64,000 nucleotides of DNA, taken from contig NZ_CANMDS010000001.1 of the NCBI RefSeq assembly GCF_947496725.1, positions 620,001 through 684,000 on the forward strand, read 5' to 3'. A program made the position numbers and the translations under genes. Numbering within the stretch: position 1 is the stretch's first letter; every line of letters starts with the position of its first letter. The notes beneath the pieces were generated by a model. It did no database searches. It was not told where the DNA came from and worked only from the letters and a program-made list of their open reading frames with translations. Shown piece by piece: positions 28,156 to 37,013 of the stretch. The DNA comes from an uncultured Dokdonia sp. Its GTDB lineage: Bacteria > Bacteroidota > Bacteroidia > Flavobacteriales > Flavobacteriaceae.

Positions 28156-30222
28156 ATGGAAAACCTACCATCTATCGCCATCGCCCTTGTTGTGGGTATT
28201 GTGGCACTCATTGTTATTTACTTCCTCATCATCGCGATGTTCTACAAAAAGGTACATCAAGGTCAAGCCTTGGTTCGTACAGGTTTTGGCGGAACAAAAG
28301 TAGCTACAGATAAAGGGCTCTACGTGGTTCCGGTCTTTCACCGTGTAGAAGTAATGGATATTTCTGTAAAGAAAATCCAGATTGAGCGTCTTGCATCAGA
28401 GGGTCTTATTTGTAAAGACAATATGCGTGCAGATATCAAGGTAGCCTTCTTTGTACGTGTAAATAATGAAGTTGAGTACATTAAGAAAGTAGCTCAAACC
28501 ATAGGTGTGCAACGTGCATCACGTCAAGAAACGCTAGAAGAGCTTTTTGAAGCAAAATTTTCTGAAGCGCTTAAAACCGTGGGTAAAAAGTTTGACTTTA
28601 TACAGCTTTATGAGGCTCGTCGTGAGTTTCGCGATGAGATTGTAGACATTATAGGTACAGATCTTAATGGGTATACTCTTGAAGATTGTGCGATAGATTA
28701 CCTAGAGCAAACTGCAGTTACACATCTTAAGGCAGATAACATACTTGATGCAGAAGGTATTAAGAAAATCACAGATCTTACAGCTGCACAAAACATCAAG
28801 GCAAACCTTATTAAACGTGATGAGGAGAAAGTAATACGCAAGCAAGATGTAGAGGCTCGCGAGGCGATACTAGAACTAGATAAGCAACTCGCCGAAAAAG
28901 AAGAACAGCAAAAACGTGAGATCTCAAACATAAAATCTCGTGAAGAGGCAGAGATTCTTAAAGTTGCCGAAGAAGAGCGTCTCAAGTCTGAAACAGCTCG
29001 CATTGCTACCGAAGAAAAAGTAAAAGTAGCCGAAGAAAATATGCAACGCCAGATCATCGTAGCTGAGAAAAACAAGCAACGTACAGACAAGGTGGAGACA
29101 GAGCGTGTGGAGAAAGACCGTATGCTAGAACTTACCGAGAGAGAGCGCGTAGTAACACTGGCTCAAATCGAAAAAGAGAAAGTTGTTGAAGTTGAGAAAA
29201 AGAACATTCAAGATGTGATACGCGACCGCGTGATGCTAGAGAAAGGTGTGGTAGAGGAGCAAGAAAATATGAAAGATATTGAGGCTTTTAAAACTGCAGA
29301 CCGTTCTAAGCAAGTAGCAATCACAAATGCAGAGGCAGCAGCTCAAGAAGATCTTATTAAGACCATAAAAGCAGCCGAAGCATCAAAAGAAGCAGCAAAA
29401 CAAAAAGCCGAAGAAATTAATATCGAAGCACTAGCGCATAAAGAAGCAAGTGAGAAAGAGGCAGATGCACGTAAAATTCTTGCCGAAGCACAAGCTAAGG
29501 AAGAAGCAACCGTGGGTATGTCTGAGGCACAAGTAATGCACGCTAAGGCAGATGCAAACGAGCGTCAAGGTATTGTTGAGGCAACCGTTATCGAGAAAAA
29601 GGCACTTGCAGAAGCTGCCGGAATTGAAGCAAAAGCTGAGGCAAAACGTAAGGATGGTCTTGCAGAGGCAGATGTAATTAAAGAGAAAGCCCTTGCAGAT
29701 GCCGCAGGTATCGAAGAGAAAGCAAATGCTATGAAGAAACTTGACGGTGTAGGTAAAGAACACGAAGAGTTTAAACTACGTCTTGATAAAGAACTTCAAG
29801 TAGATCTTGCAGAGATTAATATCCAGAAAGATATTGCAGATGCGCAAGCACAGGTTATAGGCGATGCTCTTAAAGCTGCAAATATTGATATTGTAGGTGG
29901 TGAGACTATGTTCTTTGACCAGATTATAGGGCAAATTACAAAGGCCAAAGGTTATGACAGACTCGTACACCACTCAGAAACGGTGACAGAGGTAAAAGAT
30001 GCCATTTTAGGTAGTGATGATGTAAAAGGAAACTTGCTTGAAAAAGTAAAAGAATTTGCAGATAAGTACGGCATCTCTTCTGAGGATCTTAAAAATGTGA
30101 CCATTGCTAACTTACTGATGGATTTAAAATCTAAATCTTCAGACAGCGATGAGCAAACCTTATTCAGTAACCTATTTAACCTTGCAAAGGGATTAGGATT
30201 ATCTGATAAGAAACTGAAATAA
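28156..30222 (+). CDS. Flotillin family (YqiK-type) protein
   Basis: A 688-residue SPFH protein: an N-terminal membrane helix (about 7-28), a band-7/SPFH domain to about 200 (KVHQGQALVRTGFGGTKVAT, MRADIKVAFFVRVNNEVEYI), then a long Glu/Ala-rich coiled coil to about 560 with many A-E-A repeats. A C-terminal segment (GGETMFFDQIIGQITKAKG) ends in a helical tail. Flotillins assemble large cage-like oligomers that organise membrane domains. Position after the YqiJ-like gene matches the known yqiJ-yqiK pairing. A terminator follows. Confidence 0.93.
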   Translation: MENLPSIAIALVVGIVALIVIYFLIIAMFYKKVHQGQALVRTGFGGTKVATDKGLYVVPVFHRVEVMDISVKKIQIERLASEGLICKDNMRADIKVAFFVRVNNEVEYIKKVAQTIGVQRASRQETLEELFEAKFSEALKTVGKKFDFIQLYEARREFRDEIVDIIGTDLNGYTLEDCAIDYLEQTAVTHLKADNILDAEGIKKITDLTAAQNIKANLIKRDEEKVIRKQDVEAREAILELDKQLAEKEEQQKREISNIKSREEAEILKVAEEERLKSETARIATEEKVKVAEENMQRQIIVAEKNKQRTDKVETERVEKDRMLELTERERVVTLAQIEKEKVVEVEKKNIQDVIRDRVMLEKGVVEEQENMKDIEAFKTADRSKQVAITNAEAAAQEDLIKTIKAAEASKEAAKQKAEEINIEALAHKEASEKEADARKILAEAQAKEEATVGMSEAQVMHAKADANERQGIVEATVIEKKALAEAAGIEAKAEAKRKDGLAEADVIKEKALADAAGIEEKANAMKKLDGVGKEHEEFKLRLDKELQVDLAEINIQKDIADAQAQVIGDALKAANIDIVGGETMFFDQIIGQITKAKGYDRLVHHSETVTEVKDAILGSDDVKGNLLEKVKEFADKYGISSEDLKNVTIANLLMDLKSKSSDSDEQTLFSNLFNLAKGLGLSDKKLK

Positions 30223-30231
30223 AACTCAGTA

Positions 30232-30280
30232 AACAACGGCAGCTTGCACCCAGTGAGATGGCAAGCTGCTGGTTGTTTTT
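30232..30280 (+). terminator. Flotillin gene terminator
   Basis: CAGCTTGC pairs with GCAAGCTG, extended by AACAAC/GTTGTT with mismatches (30232-30247 and 30261-30275), followed by TTTTT. Confidence 0.8.
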
Positions 30281-30282
30281 AT

Positions 30283-30296
30283 GCTTTCGCGAAAGC
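30283..30296. repeat. Palindrome copy, 73 bases before the AAA+ gene
   Basis: Exact 14-mer (flanks T and G), 2 bases after the terminator T run. Confidence 0.95.
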
Positions 30297-30312
30297 GTAA
30301 TTACTACTACAT

Positions 30313-30369
30313 CTCACAACTTTCATCACAAGAATCAATCAACAAACCAACGATTAGTTTCCAATATTT
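30313..30369 (+). promoter_or_regulatory. A/C-rich leader of the AAA+ ATPase gene
   Basis: Contains CATCACAAGAATCAATCAACAA-type words and few G's, leading to the ATG at 30370. Confidence 0.4.
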
Positions 30370-33300
30370 ATGGCAAACGAAACTCCAGATATACAACCTA
30401 AAGCAACGCAAACTCTTGACGGCGGCACCTATGAGATTATACAAGGTAGACTGCAAAAACAAAAAACCGACTTACAAAAGCGGTTACAAGAACTTAACGA
30501 GGAGCGTAAAAATGTTTTTGGTTCACTAGAAACAAAGCTCATTGCAAATGACCGTATCAATACAGAAAATAACTGTATTGCTCGTGATATTGTATCGCTT
30601 AAAAACTTGTGTTTATTTGGCTACAATGTGCATTTTGGATTACGCACAGACATACACTTAGGAGATGTTTTTAGTGCCTACGAGTTTAAAGACAATCGTT
30701 TTGAACCTCGTAATCTTTCACTTTTACAAGACGACACTTTTCTACTAGACTTTGCAAATCTGTACAAGTATTACCGTAATACCATTTTTTCAAAGTTTGC
30801 GATTATAGGTAACTACCTGTATATGGTTTTTCAGCTTAGTGATAGTGTTACAGATATTAAAACATTTAAGTGGCTCATAAAAGAAGATACGTTACAGTAT
30901 GTAGATAACCGTAGTGAGCACGAGTATCGCTTCCCACAGCAACACGATTTTAAGTGGCAAGAGGCTACGCGTGATATGCACCGTTATGGTGAGCACGCTC
31001 ACGTGTCTATTTTAGACAAGGTGTTTGTAGAGACTATAGGTGGTGATCTTACCATAAAAATAGAAGATAATACAGACCAAGGTAAAGGAATACTAGATGA
31101 GCCGGTAGAGCTTATAGACCAGACACTAGATGATGGTCAGTATCGCTATGCAGATCTGGGTAACCTACTTGCGCTGGAGATTAAACCCTTTCAAGAAGAA
31201 CCTCGCTATTTTGTATTTAACAACAAACTAAAGGAAGTTCAAAAAATACAGAGTGTTAAAGACACCTGTGTCTTACTTCCAGATGATCAAGGTATCATTT
31301 TCCCAACAGGCTACTATCTTCAAACAGGAGAATACAACATTTTCGATAATGCCATCCCAAACGTAAAATTTCAGCAGAAGGTGAGTTCGCCTAACGGGGA
31401 GGACTTTTTATATGTCTTTTACTCGCCAGAAGAGGCGCTGTACAACTTGATGTCATATAATGTGATTACTCAAGAGATAAAAACTCCTATTATCTGTAAT
31501 GGTTTTACCGTATTGCAAGATGGGCAGCTATGCTATTTTAGAACCGAAAATGAGCAAACCAAGCATCACGTAATACAGATCTGGCAAACCCCATTTTTAA
31601 AGGGTGACTATATGCCTTCTCAGCACGAAGACACCCTGCTTTATAAAATAGGAAATAAGGATATTGTAAAAGCAATGGCAGAGGTTAATAGCCTCATCAC
31701 ACTGCTCAACAAAGAAGATAATTACGACGGACTGTATAGCGATATTGCTAAGTTCTCAAAAGATATACTTGATGCTTATTACTGGCTTCCAGAAGCCGAA
31801 ACCAAGCAACTCAACGTACCACTTGCAGAAATAAATGGTGCTGCAAATGCTGCTATAGATGAGTTTCAAAAAGTAGTACAGCTCAAGCGTAACGCTGCCA
31901 AACAAACTAAAGAAGTTGAGACCAAAGCCTCTGAGGTTTTTGGCAAAATAAAAAGCACCTCTTTTAAGTCTATTAATGATTTTGTGGCGCTGCTCACGCA
32001 GTTGCGATCATTACGTGGAGAGACCATCTCGCTTAATGACATACGCTATGTAGATCCCACTTTTGTGAAAACGCTAGAGGAAGAAATTGCTGTGCAAACA
32101 CAAAAAATTTCTGAGAAGTGTGTACAGTTCTTACTAGATGACAAAGCGTTAAAACCGTATCACGATGCCGTAGCCGAAAAGAAACAGGCGATGGATGGCA
32201 TCAAGAAAGTAATTGAAGCCAAAAAACTCGAAGAAGAAGTTAACCAGATTGCAACAGATCTTGAATTACTTATCGACATCGTTTCAAATCTTGATATAGA
32301 AGACACCTCCCACTCTACTAAGATAATTGATGATATCTCGCTCATTTTTGCAACTATCAATCAGTTAAAGGCTGGGATTAAGAATAAGAAAAAATCACTA
32401 GGAAGTGCAGAGGCACAAGCCGACTTTGCTGCGCAATTGAAGCTTATTGATCAAAGTATCATAAACTACCTAGATATTGCCACCACGCCAGAAAAGTGTG
32501 ATGAGTTCCAGACTAAAATCTCTATCCAGCTAGAAGAGCTAGAAGGAAAGTTTGCAGACTGGGATGAGTTTATCACACTTATTATTGAAAAACGTGAGGA
32601 AGTATACGGAGCTTTTGAAGCACGTAAAAATGCACTGATAGAAAAGCGCAACAAAAAGGCAATGGCATTAAAAAATGCCTCAGAACGTATCTTGAAAGGT
32701 GTACGTAAAAAAGCCGAAAGCTTTAAAACAGCCTCTGAAATAAACGGATATTTTGCCGCAGACCTTATGATTAATAAGGTACGCGATATCATACAGCAAC
32801 TTAAGGAGCAAGAAGATACCGGTAAGGCAGAAGAGATTGAGACTGGACTTAAAACAGCTCGTGAAGATGCGCTGCGCAAGCTCAAGGACAAACTAGATCT
32901 CTATGAAGATGGAGATACGGTGATACGACTTGGCAAGCACAAATTTGGTGTAAACAAGCAACCGCTTGACCTCACTATTGTGCTTAAAGATGGCGCACTT
33001 AACTATCACCTCACAGGTACCGATTTTTACCAAGAACTCTCAAATGAAACACTTCTCGCCTCTCGTCACATCTGGGATCAAGAATTTGTATCAGAAACTA
33101 GCGAGGTGTACCGCAGTGCCTACCTAGCTTATAAATTATTTAATAAACTAGACAAACCTACGCTACTAGAAGCTGGTGATGACACGCTACTTGGGATAGT
33201 GCAAGAAGAAAGCCGCAATGATTATGCAGAGGGCTATGTAAAAGGGGTACACGATGTAGACGCGACTAAAATTTTAAAGGTACTCGTACACAAACACAAC

Positions 33301-35247
33301 GAGCTAGGACTACTCACCTACGCCCCAGAAATTAGAGCATACGCTCAGTATTTCTGGAACAGCATTGACCCAAGTACTCAAAAAACGCTCAACCAGTCTA
33401 TAAAGGCTTCGGGAGAGGTGTTGCAGTTTTTTCCAGATGCAAAGGAGTACCAATTTATCGTTGAGACTTTAAGTGAGGAGATACACGCTTTCGCGAAAGC
33501 GGAATCCCTTTTCTCACCAGAGTTAAGTCAGACCATTGCGACCTATATCTTTGATGAGCTTCAAGGTGACACAGAGTTTGTGCGTAGTAGTGTTGCGGTG
33601 CGTTTAAAAGACGCTTTCGCGAAAGCATTAAAACAACAACAGGCAGACCTTAAGTTTAAAAAGAGTTATGAGTCGCTCCCTAGCTTAAAAGGGAAAGTGC
33701 AGCTCGTAAAACAGTGGGTGACGGCATTTGTACGCACCCAAGAAAGTCTTACCGATGTGCGCTACGTAGATGAAGTGGTGTGTTTACTACTATTTGAAGA
33801 TGAGTCGGTTTTAAAAACAAAAGCCGCTTCTCCAAATGAGAAAATCACTGGCTTAAGCGGTGATCACAACACGATAACCGAAGGTGTTTTTAACTTTAAC
33901 TACCACGACTTTACGGCAAGGCTCAACTTATTTGTAACAGAGCAAGTACCTGCATTTGAAACATTTAAAAAAGCAAAACACACGGTTACTGAAGAGTTAA
34001 AAGAAGCTTTAAAACTGGACGAATTTAAACCAAGAGTCCTTACATCCTTTGTGCGTAACAAGCTGATTGACCAAGTGTATTTCCCATTGTTTGGTGATAA
34101 CCTCGCAAAGCAATTAGGAACCGTGGGGGATAATAAACGTACTGACCGTATGGGTATGTTGCTGCTCATCTCTCCACCAGGATACGGAAAAACCACCCTG
34201 ATGGAATATATCGCAAACCGTCTAGGTCTTGTTTTTGTAAAAATTAACGGCCCAGCGATAGGTCACGAAGTTACGTCTGTAGATCCAGAAAGTGCTACAA
34301 ATAGCGCTGCACGTGAAGAGCTCAAAAAACTCAACGTCGCTTTTGAGATGGGTAACAATGTGATGCTATACCTAGACGATATACAGCACTGTAATCCTGA
34401 GTTTTTACAAAAATTCATCTCCTTATCTGACGGTACACGTAAGATAGAAGGTGTGTACAACGGGAAGTCAAAAACCTATGACCTACGTAGCAAGAAATTC
34501 TGTGTGATAATGGCGGGTAACCCGTATACAGAGAGTGGAGAGAAATTCCGTATACCAGATATGCTTGCAAACAGGGCAGATATTTATAACCTGGGAGACA
34601 TCATAGGAGATACGGAACACCTGTTTAAATTGAGTCTTATTGAGAATTCGCTCACTGCAAATCCGCTACTGCAGCAGTTAAGTAGTAGTCATTTTGAAGA
34701 TGTGTACACCTTAATAGACCGCATAGAAAATGGGACGCAGGATAGTCAGCTAAAAGGAAATCACACCGCTCAAGAAGTGGCAGATTACACAAAGGTACTA
34801 GAGAAGGTAATCACCATTCGCAACACAGTACTCAAGGTAAATGCAGAATACATACGCAGTGCCGCGCAAGAAGATGCTTATCGTACAGAGCCGTCTTTTA
34901 AACTTCAAGGGTCATACCGTGATATGAACAAACTAGTAGCCAAAGTAGTTCCCATTATGAACGACACTGAGCTCGCGACCTTGCTCCTATCGCATTATGA
35001 AAGCGAGTCACAAACACTCACTTCAAGCGCAGAAGCAAACCTCTTAAAGTACCGCGAACTCATAAATGCGCTAGATGAAACGCAGCAACAGCGCTGGAAC
35101 ACGATGAAAGAAACCTTTGTAAAGAATAATAAACTCAAAGGTTTTGGTGACAAGAACGAGATGGCACAAGTACTCTCTCAAATGATGGAGTTTACCGAGA
35201 ATCTAGAAGGGATTAAGAAAGCGCTTGAGAAGGGGTTGGAGCGGTAA
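30370..35247 (+). CDS. Giant AAA+ 'DNA repair ATPase' (DUF3686 type)
   Basis: A 1625-residue protein. The first 500 residues are a beta-rich DUF3686-type domain (RTDIHLGDVFSAYEF, EYRFPQQHDFKWQEATRDMH). Coiled-coil helices follow to about 850. The C-terminal AAA+ domain has Walker A at about 1268 (SPPGYGKTTLMEY), Walker B near 1331 (VMLYLDDIQHCN) and FCVIMAGNPYTESGEKFRIP. Databases often call the family 'DNA repair ATPase', but co-occurrence with flotillin and PspA points to membrane remodelling or stress; this is inference. It has its own leader and terminator. Two palindrome copies lie 127 bases apart near residues 1040 and 1080. Confidence 0.87.
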   Translation: MANETPDIQPKATQTLDGGTYEIIQGRLQKQKTDLQKRLQELNEERKNVFGSLETKLIANDRINTENNCIARDIVSLKNLCLFGYNVHFGLRTDIHLGDVFSAYEFKDNRFEPRNLSLLQDDTFLLDFANLYKYYRNTIFSKFAIIGNYLYMVFQLSDSVTDIKTFKWLIKEDTLQYVDNRSEHEYRFPQQHDFKWQEATRDMHRYGEHAHVSILDKVFVETIGGDLTIKIEDNTDQGKGILDEPVELIDQTLDDGQYRYADLGNLLALEIKPFQEEPRYFVFNNKLKEVQKIQSVKDTCVLLPDDQGIIFPTGYYLQTGEYNIFDNAIPNVKFQQKVSSPNGEDFLYVFYSPEEALYNLMSYNVITQEIKTPIICNGFTVLQDGQLCYFRTENEQTKHHVIQIWQTPFLKGDYMPSQHEDTLLYKIGNKDIVKAMAEVNSLITLLNKEDNYDGLYSDIAKFSKDILDAYYWLPEAETKQLNVPLAEINGAANAAIDEFQKVVQLKRNAAKQTKEVETKASEVFGKIKSTSFKSINDFVALLTQLRSLRGETISLNDIRYVDPTFVKTLEEEIAVQTQKISEKCVQFLLDDKALKPYHDAVAEKKQAMDGIKKVIEAKKLEEEVNQIATDLELLIDIVSNLDIEDTSHSTKIIDDISLIFATINQLKAGIKNKKKSLGSAEAQADFAAQLKLIDQSIINYLDIATTPEKCDEFQTKISIQLEELEGKFADWDEFITLIIEKREEVYGAFEARKNALIEKRNKKAMALKNASERILKGVRKKAESFKTASEINGYFAADLMINKVRDIIQQLKEQEDTGKAEEIETGLKTAREDALRKLKDKLDLYEDGDTVIRLGKHKFGVNKQPLDLTIVLKDGALNYHLTGTDFYQELSNETLLASRHIWDQEFVSETSEVYRSAYLAYKLFNKLDKPTLLEAGDDTLLGIVQEESRNDYAEGYVKGVHDVDATKILKVLVHKHNELGLLTYAPEIRAYAQYFWNSIDPSTQKTLNQSIKASGEVLQFFPDAKEYQFIVETLSEEIHAFAKAESLFSPELSQTIATYIFDELQGDTEFVRSSVAVRLKDAFAKALKQQQADLKFKKSYESLPSLKGKVQLVKQWVTAFVRTQESLTDVRYVDEVVCLLLFEDESVLKTKAASPNEKITGLSGDHNTITEGVFNFNYHDFTARLNLFVTEQVPAFETFKKAKHTVTEELKEALKLDEFKPRVLTSFVRNKLIDQVYFPLFGDNLAKQLGTVGDNKRTDRMGMLLLISPPGYGKTTLMEYIANRLGLVFVKINGPAIGHEVTSVDPESATNSAAREELKKLNVAFEMGNNVMLYLDDIQHCNPEFLQKFISLSDGTRKIEGVYNGKSKTYDLRSKKFCVIMAGNPYTESGEKFRIPDMLANRADIYNLGDIIGDTEHLFKLSLIENSLTANPLLQQLSSSHFEDVYTLIDRIENGTQDSQLKGNHTAQEVADYTKVLEKVITIRNTVLKVNAEYIRSAAQEDAYRTEPSFKLQGSYRDMNKLVAKVVPIMNDTELATLLLSHYESESQTLTSSAEANLLKYRELINALDETQQQRWNTMKETFVKNNKLKGFGDKNEMAQVLSQMMEFTENLEGIKKALEKGLER
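33486..33501. repeat. Palindrome copy in the AAA+ gene, first
   Basis: Exact 16-mer read as Ala-Phe-Ala-Lys-Ala (HAFAKAES). Confidence 0.95.
33613..33626. repeat. Palindrome copy in the AAA+ gene, second
   Basis: Exact 14-mer read as Ala-Phe-Ala-Lys-Ala (DAFAKALK), 127 bases from the first and in the same frame; the closest pair in the window. Confidence 0.95.
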
Positions 35248-35257
35248 AAGGCTATCA

Positions 35258-35296
35258 ATACTCAATACATATACTCAATACATATACTCACTACAT
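35258..35296 (+). repeat. 13-bp tandem repeat, three units
   Basis: ATACTCAATACAT occurs at 35258 and 35271, and ATACTCACTACAT at 35284 differs by one base. The array starts 11 bases after the AAA+ stop and runs into the terminator stem, which begins with a related word. Confidence 0.85.
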
Positions 35297-35343
35297 AACT
35301 CATACATACTATTGACTCATTTATAGTATGTATGAGTTTTATT
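35297..35343 (+). terminator. Strong hairpin after the AAA+ gene
   Basis: Perfect 16-bp stem AACTCATACATACTAT / ATAGTATGTATGAGTT (35297-35312 and 35323-35338) with a 10-base loop, followed by TTATTT. The stem is AT-rich. Confidence 0.75.
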
Positions 35344-35370
35344 TGGCGCTACTTTTAAATAAAAAATAAA

Positions 35371-36357
35371 ATGAAAGCACTTCATTTACTTTGGTTATTA
35401 GCTTGTCTAAGTTCTGTTTCTTGTAATTCTTCTCTAAAGACTTTTAGCGGCAATGCTCAAGGGACTTTGAACAAACACAATAAAATCGTAATCACTAGAA
35501 ATGACAGCCTAAACAAACTTAAAGCAGCACTTACTAGAGGCGAAATTTCAAGTGCTGAGTTTATTTCACTGGGTCAAAATATCATTAAAAACAAAATACT
35601 CGTAAGGGCAAAGAATAATGGAAATTTTAGAATAAGAGCATCTAGAAAGGATACTTTCGTGTTTAGTTCTTATCGATTTATAAGTCAAAAAATAGCTATA
35701 GCTGATTTTGAAAAAAATAAAGGTATTCACATAAGATTAGAACCTCAACCGTGCAAAGAGTATGTACCGTGCGAGGAGAAGCCTAAATTACATATTGCCA
35801 TATTAGAAAAGATTAAGGTTGAAGGAGAAGAATACACATACTATTGCAATAGAACTAGCATCCCGTTTGACAGAAAATTTAAAGGCACCTATAAAGTAAT
35901 AGAAAACGTTTACGGTGACTTTAAAACAGATACTATATCTTTTAGCATTTACGATCACTACGGAAGACCTCCTGTTGAGCAATATGATAAAGTTATTTTC
36001 TATGTGTATGATAATTGCGGCGTTCTCAATAGTAGAAAATACACTTACACCGTTCCTGTAAGATCAAATAATGGTGAATGGGTTGTTCCATTTCGATATC
36101 AATCAAAAGAGTTTTTACAATTAAAAAAAGAAGGATTTTTAGATTTACTACCGAAACCTATGACTTTTGAAAAAAAGATTAATTTCATCGTCAACGAAAA
36201 TATATCTAATGACTCAATAAAAAAATTATATCCTTCACCTTATTTTATAACAAAAGGTAGACAAGTCGAGGTAAAATATGGATATACGCTTGAAGAATTA
36301 TTAGAAATAAAAAGAAGAACGATTTTTGATAACACCGATTTATTAGATTTAAACTAA
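35371..36357 (+). CDS. Putative lipoprotein of unknown function
   Basis: A 328-residue protein with signal peptide MKALHLLWLLACLSSVSC and lipobox-like SVSC (Cys 18). The mature part has a beta-rich section (FRIRASRKDTFVFSSYRFIS), a Cys pair (PCKEYVPCEEKP) and a charged C-terminus (YGYTLEELLEIKRRTIFDN). Codons look more AT-rich than the neighbours, and it is preceded by tandem repeats and followed by a mobile-like repeat, which suggests a late arrival. I do not recognise the family. Confidence 0.65.
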   Translation: MKALHLLWLLACLSSVSCNSSLKTFSGNAQGTLNKHNKIVITRNDSLNKLKAALTRGEISSAEFISLGQNIIKNKILVRAKNNGNFRIRASRKDTFVFSSYRFISQKIAIADFEKNKGIHIRLEPQPCKEYVPCEEKPKLHIAILEKIKVEGEEYTYYCNRTSIPFDRKFKGTYKVIENVYGDFKTDTISFSIYDHYGRPPVEQYDKVIFYVYDNCGVLNSRKYTYTVPVRSNNGEWVVPFRYQSKEFLQLKKEGFLDLLPKPMTFEKKINFIVNENISNDSIKKLYPSPYFITKGRQVEVKYGYTLEELLEIKRRTIFDNTDLLDLN

Positions 36358-36398
36358 TCTAGGTTTCAATTGTTAGAAGTAAACTAATCCGTCGTAAA

Positions 36399-36561
36399 AC
36401 ATCTCCCCTAACCCCTCTTCGAAGAGGGGAAAACACTCACGATACTTTTTATTTTGCTTTGCAAAATTAAAAAGTATCAAACCACAACAGTGTCCCTCTT
36501 TGAAGAGGGAGTCAGGGAGATGTCCGCAAGGAGGAGAAAAGTCGCAAGAAGGGAGATGTCC
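36399..36561. mobile_element. MITE-like composite inverted-repeat element
   Basis: Outer arms ACATCTCCC (36399-36407) and GGGAGATGT (36515-36523) enclose three dyads: CCCCTCTTCGAAGAGGGG (36412-36429), a 17/18-base imperfect hairpin GATACTTTTT...AAAAAGTATC (36441-36478), and CCCTCTTTGAAGAGGG (36494-36509). A third GGGAGATGTCC follows at 36551. There is no coding potential beyond a spurious 68-codon frame. It resembles short interspersed repeats seen in many Bacteroidota genomes; mobility is inferred only. Confidence 0.65.
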
Positions 36562-36575
36562 ACAAAGAATCACAA

Positions 36576-36604
36576 ACAAAAAACGACAGCTCTCGCTGTC
36601 GTTT
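36576..36604 (-). terminator. Terminator of the 127-residue protein gene
   Basis: 9-bp stem AACGACAGC/GCTGTCGTT (36582-36590 and 36595-36603) with loop TCTC, followed on the minus strand by a T-rich run. Confidence 0.85.
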
Positions 36605-36625
36605 TAAATATATAAATTTTCGATT

Positions 36626-37009
36626 TTACAAATCTTCTGGAGATGTTACAACAGTAATTCCCGTCACACAATGCTCAATCATATCTCTTGGGAAATTTTT
36701 GATTTCTCCATTTCTTGTTTTTATAAAGTCGAGGTCTTGACTAAAATAGCAAGTTCCATCAATTTGCAGAAAATCAAAAACAAAATTTTTAAATTCCTGA
36801 TCAATAGAGGGTCTATGTAGCGAAAGTTGACTGAAATTATCTTTTGTAAAAGTTCCACTTTCAAATAAGTCTCTGTCAGCTATGAGTTCTATTTCAGATG
36901 AAGTTTCTCTAATACTACCATATTTCGAAAAACCATTCTTGATATCATCAACAGCAATTTTTGCTGGCTCTCCATCTTTAAACTTCCCAATAAAAACAGT
37001 ATAACTCAT
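36626..37009 (-). CDS. Hypothetical 127-residue cytoplasmic protein
   Basis: Starts MSYTVFIGKFKDGEPAKIAV and contains IELIADRDLFESGTF, FKNFVFDFLQIDGTCYFSQD and an end VTGITVVTSPEDL. It is soluble and acidic, with no signal peptide or membrane span. The size and composition are like immunity-type or small accessory proteins, but no family is recognised and no toxin is adjacent. It begins 4 bases after trxB and ends at a clear terminator, so it probably rides on the trxB transcript. Confidence 0.65.
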   Translation of the reverse strand: MSYTVFIGKFKDGEPAKIAVDDIKNGFSKYGSIRETSSEIELIADRDLFESGTFTKDNFSQLSLHRPSIDQEFKNFVFDFLQIDGTCYFSQDLDFIKTRNGEIKNFPRDMIEHCVTGITVVTSPEDL

Positions 37010-37013
37010 TGAT

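Noticed and set aside
29431-29763. Cys/Phe-rich minus-strand frame inside the flotillin gene
   Set aside because: Antisense of the Ala/Glu-rich coiled coil (GCA/GAA codons) creates such frames.
36373-36579. Minus-strand frame of 68 codons
   Set aside because: It is generated by the inverted-repeat element; the Cys/His-rich text is a product of the repeats.
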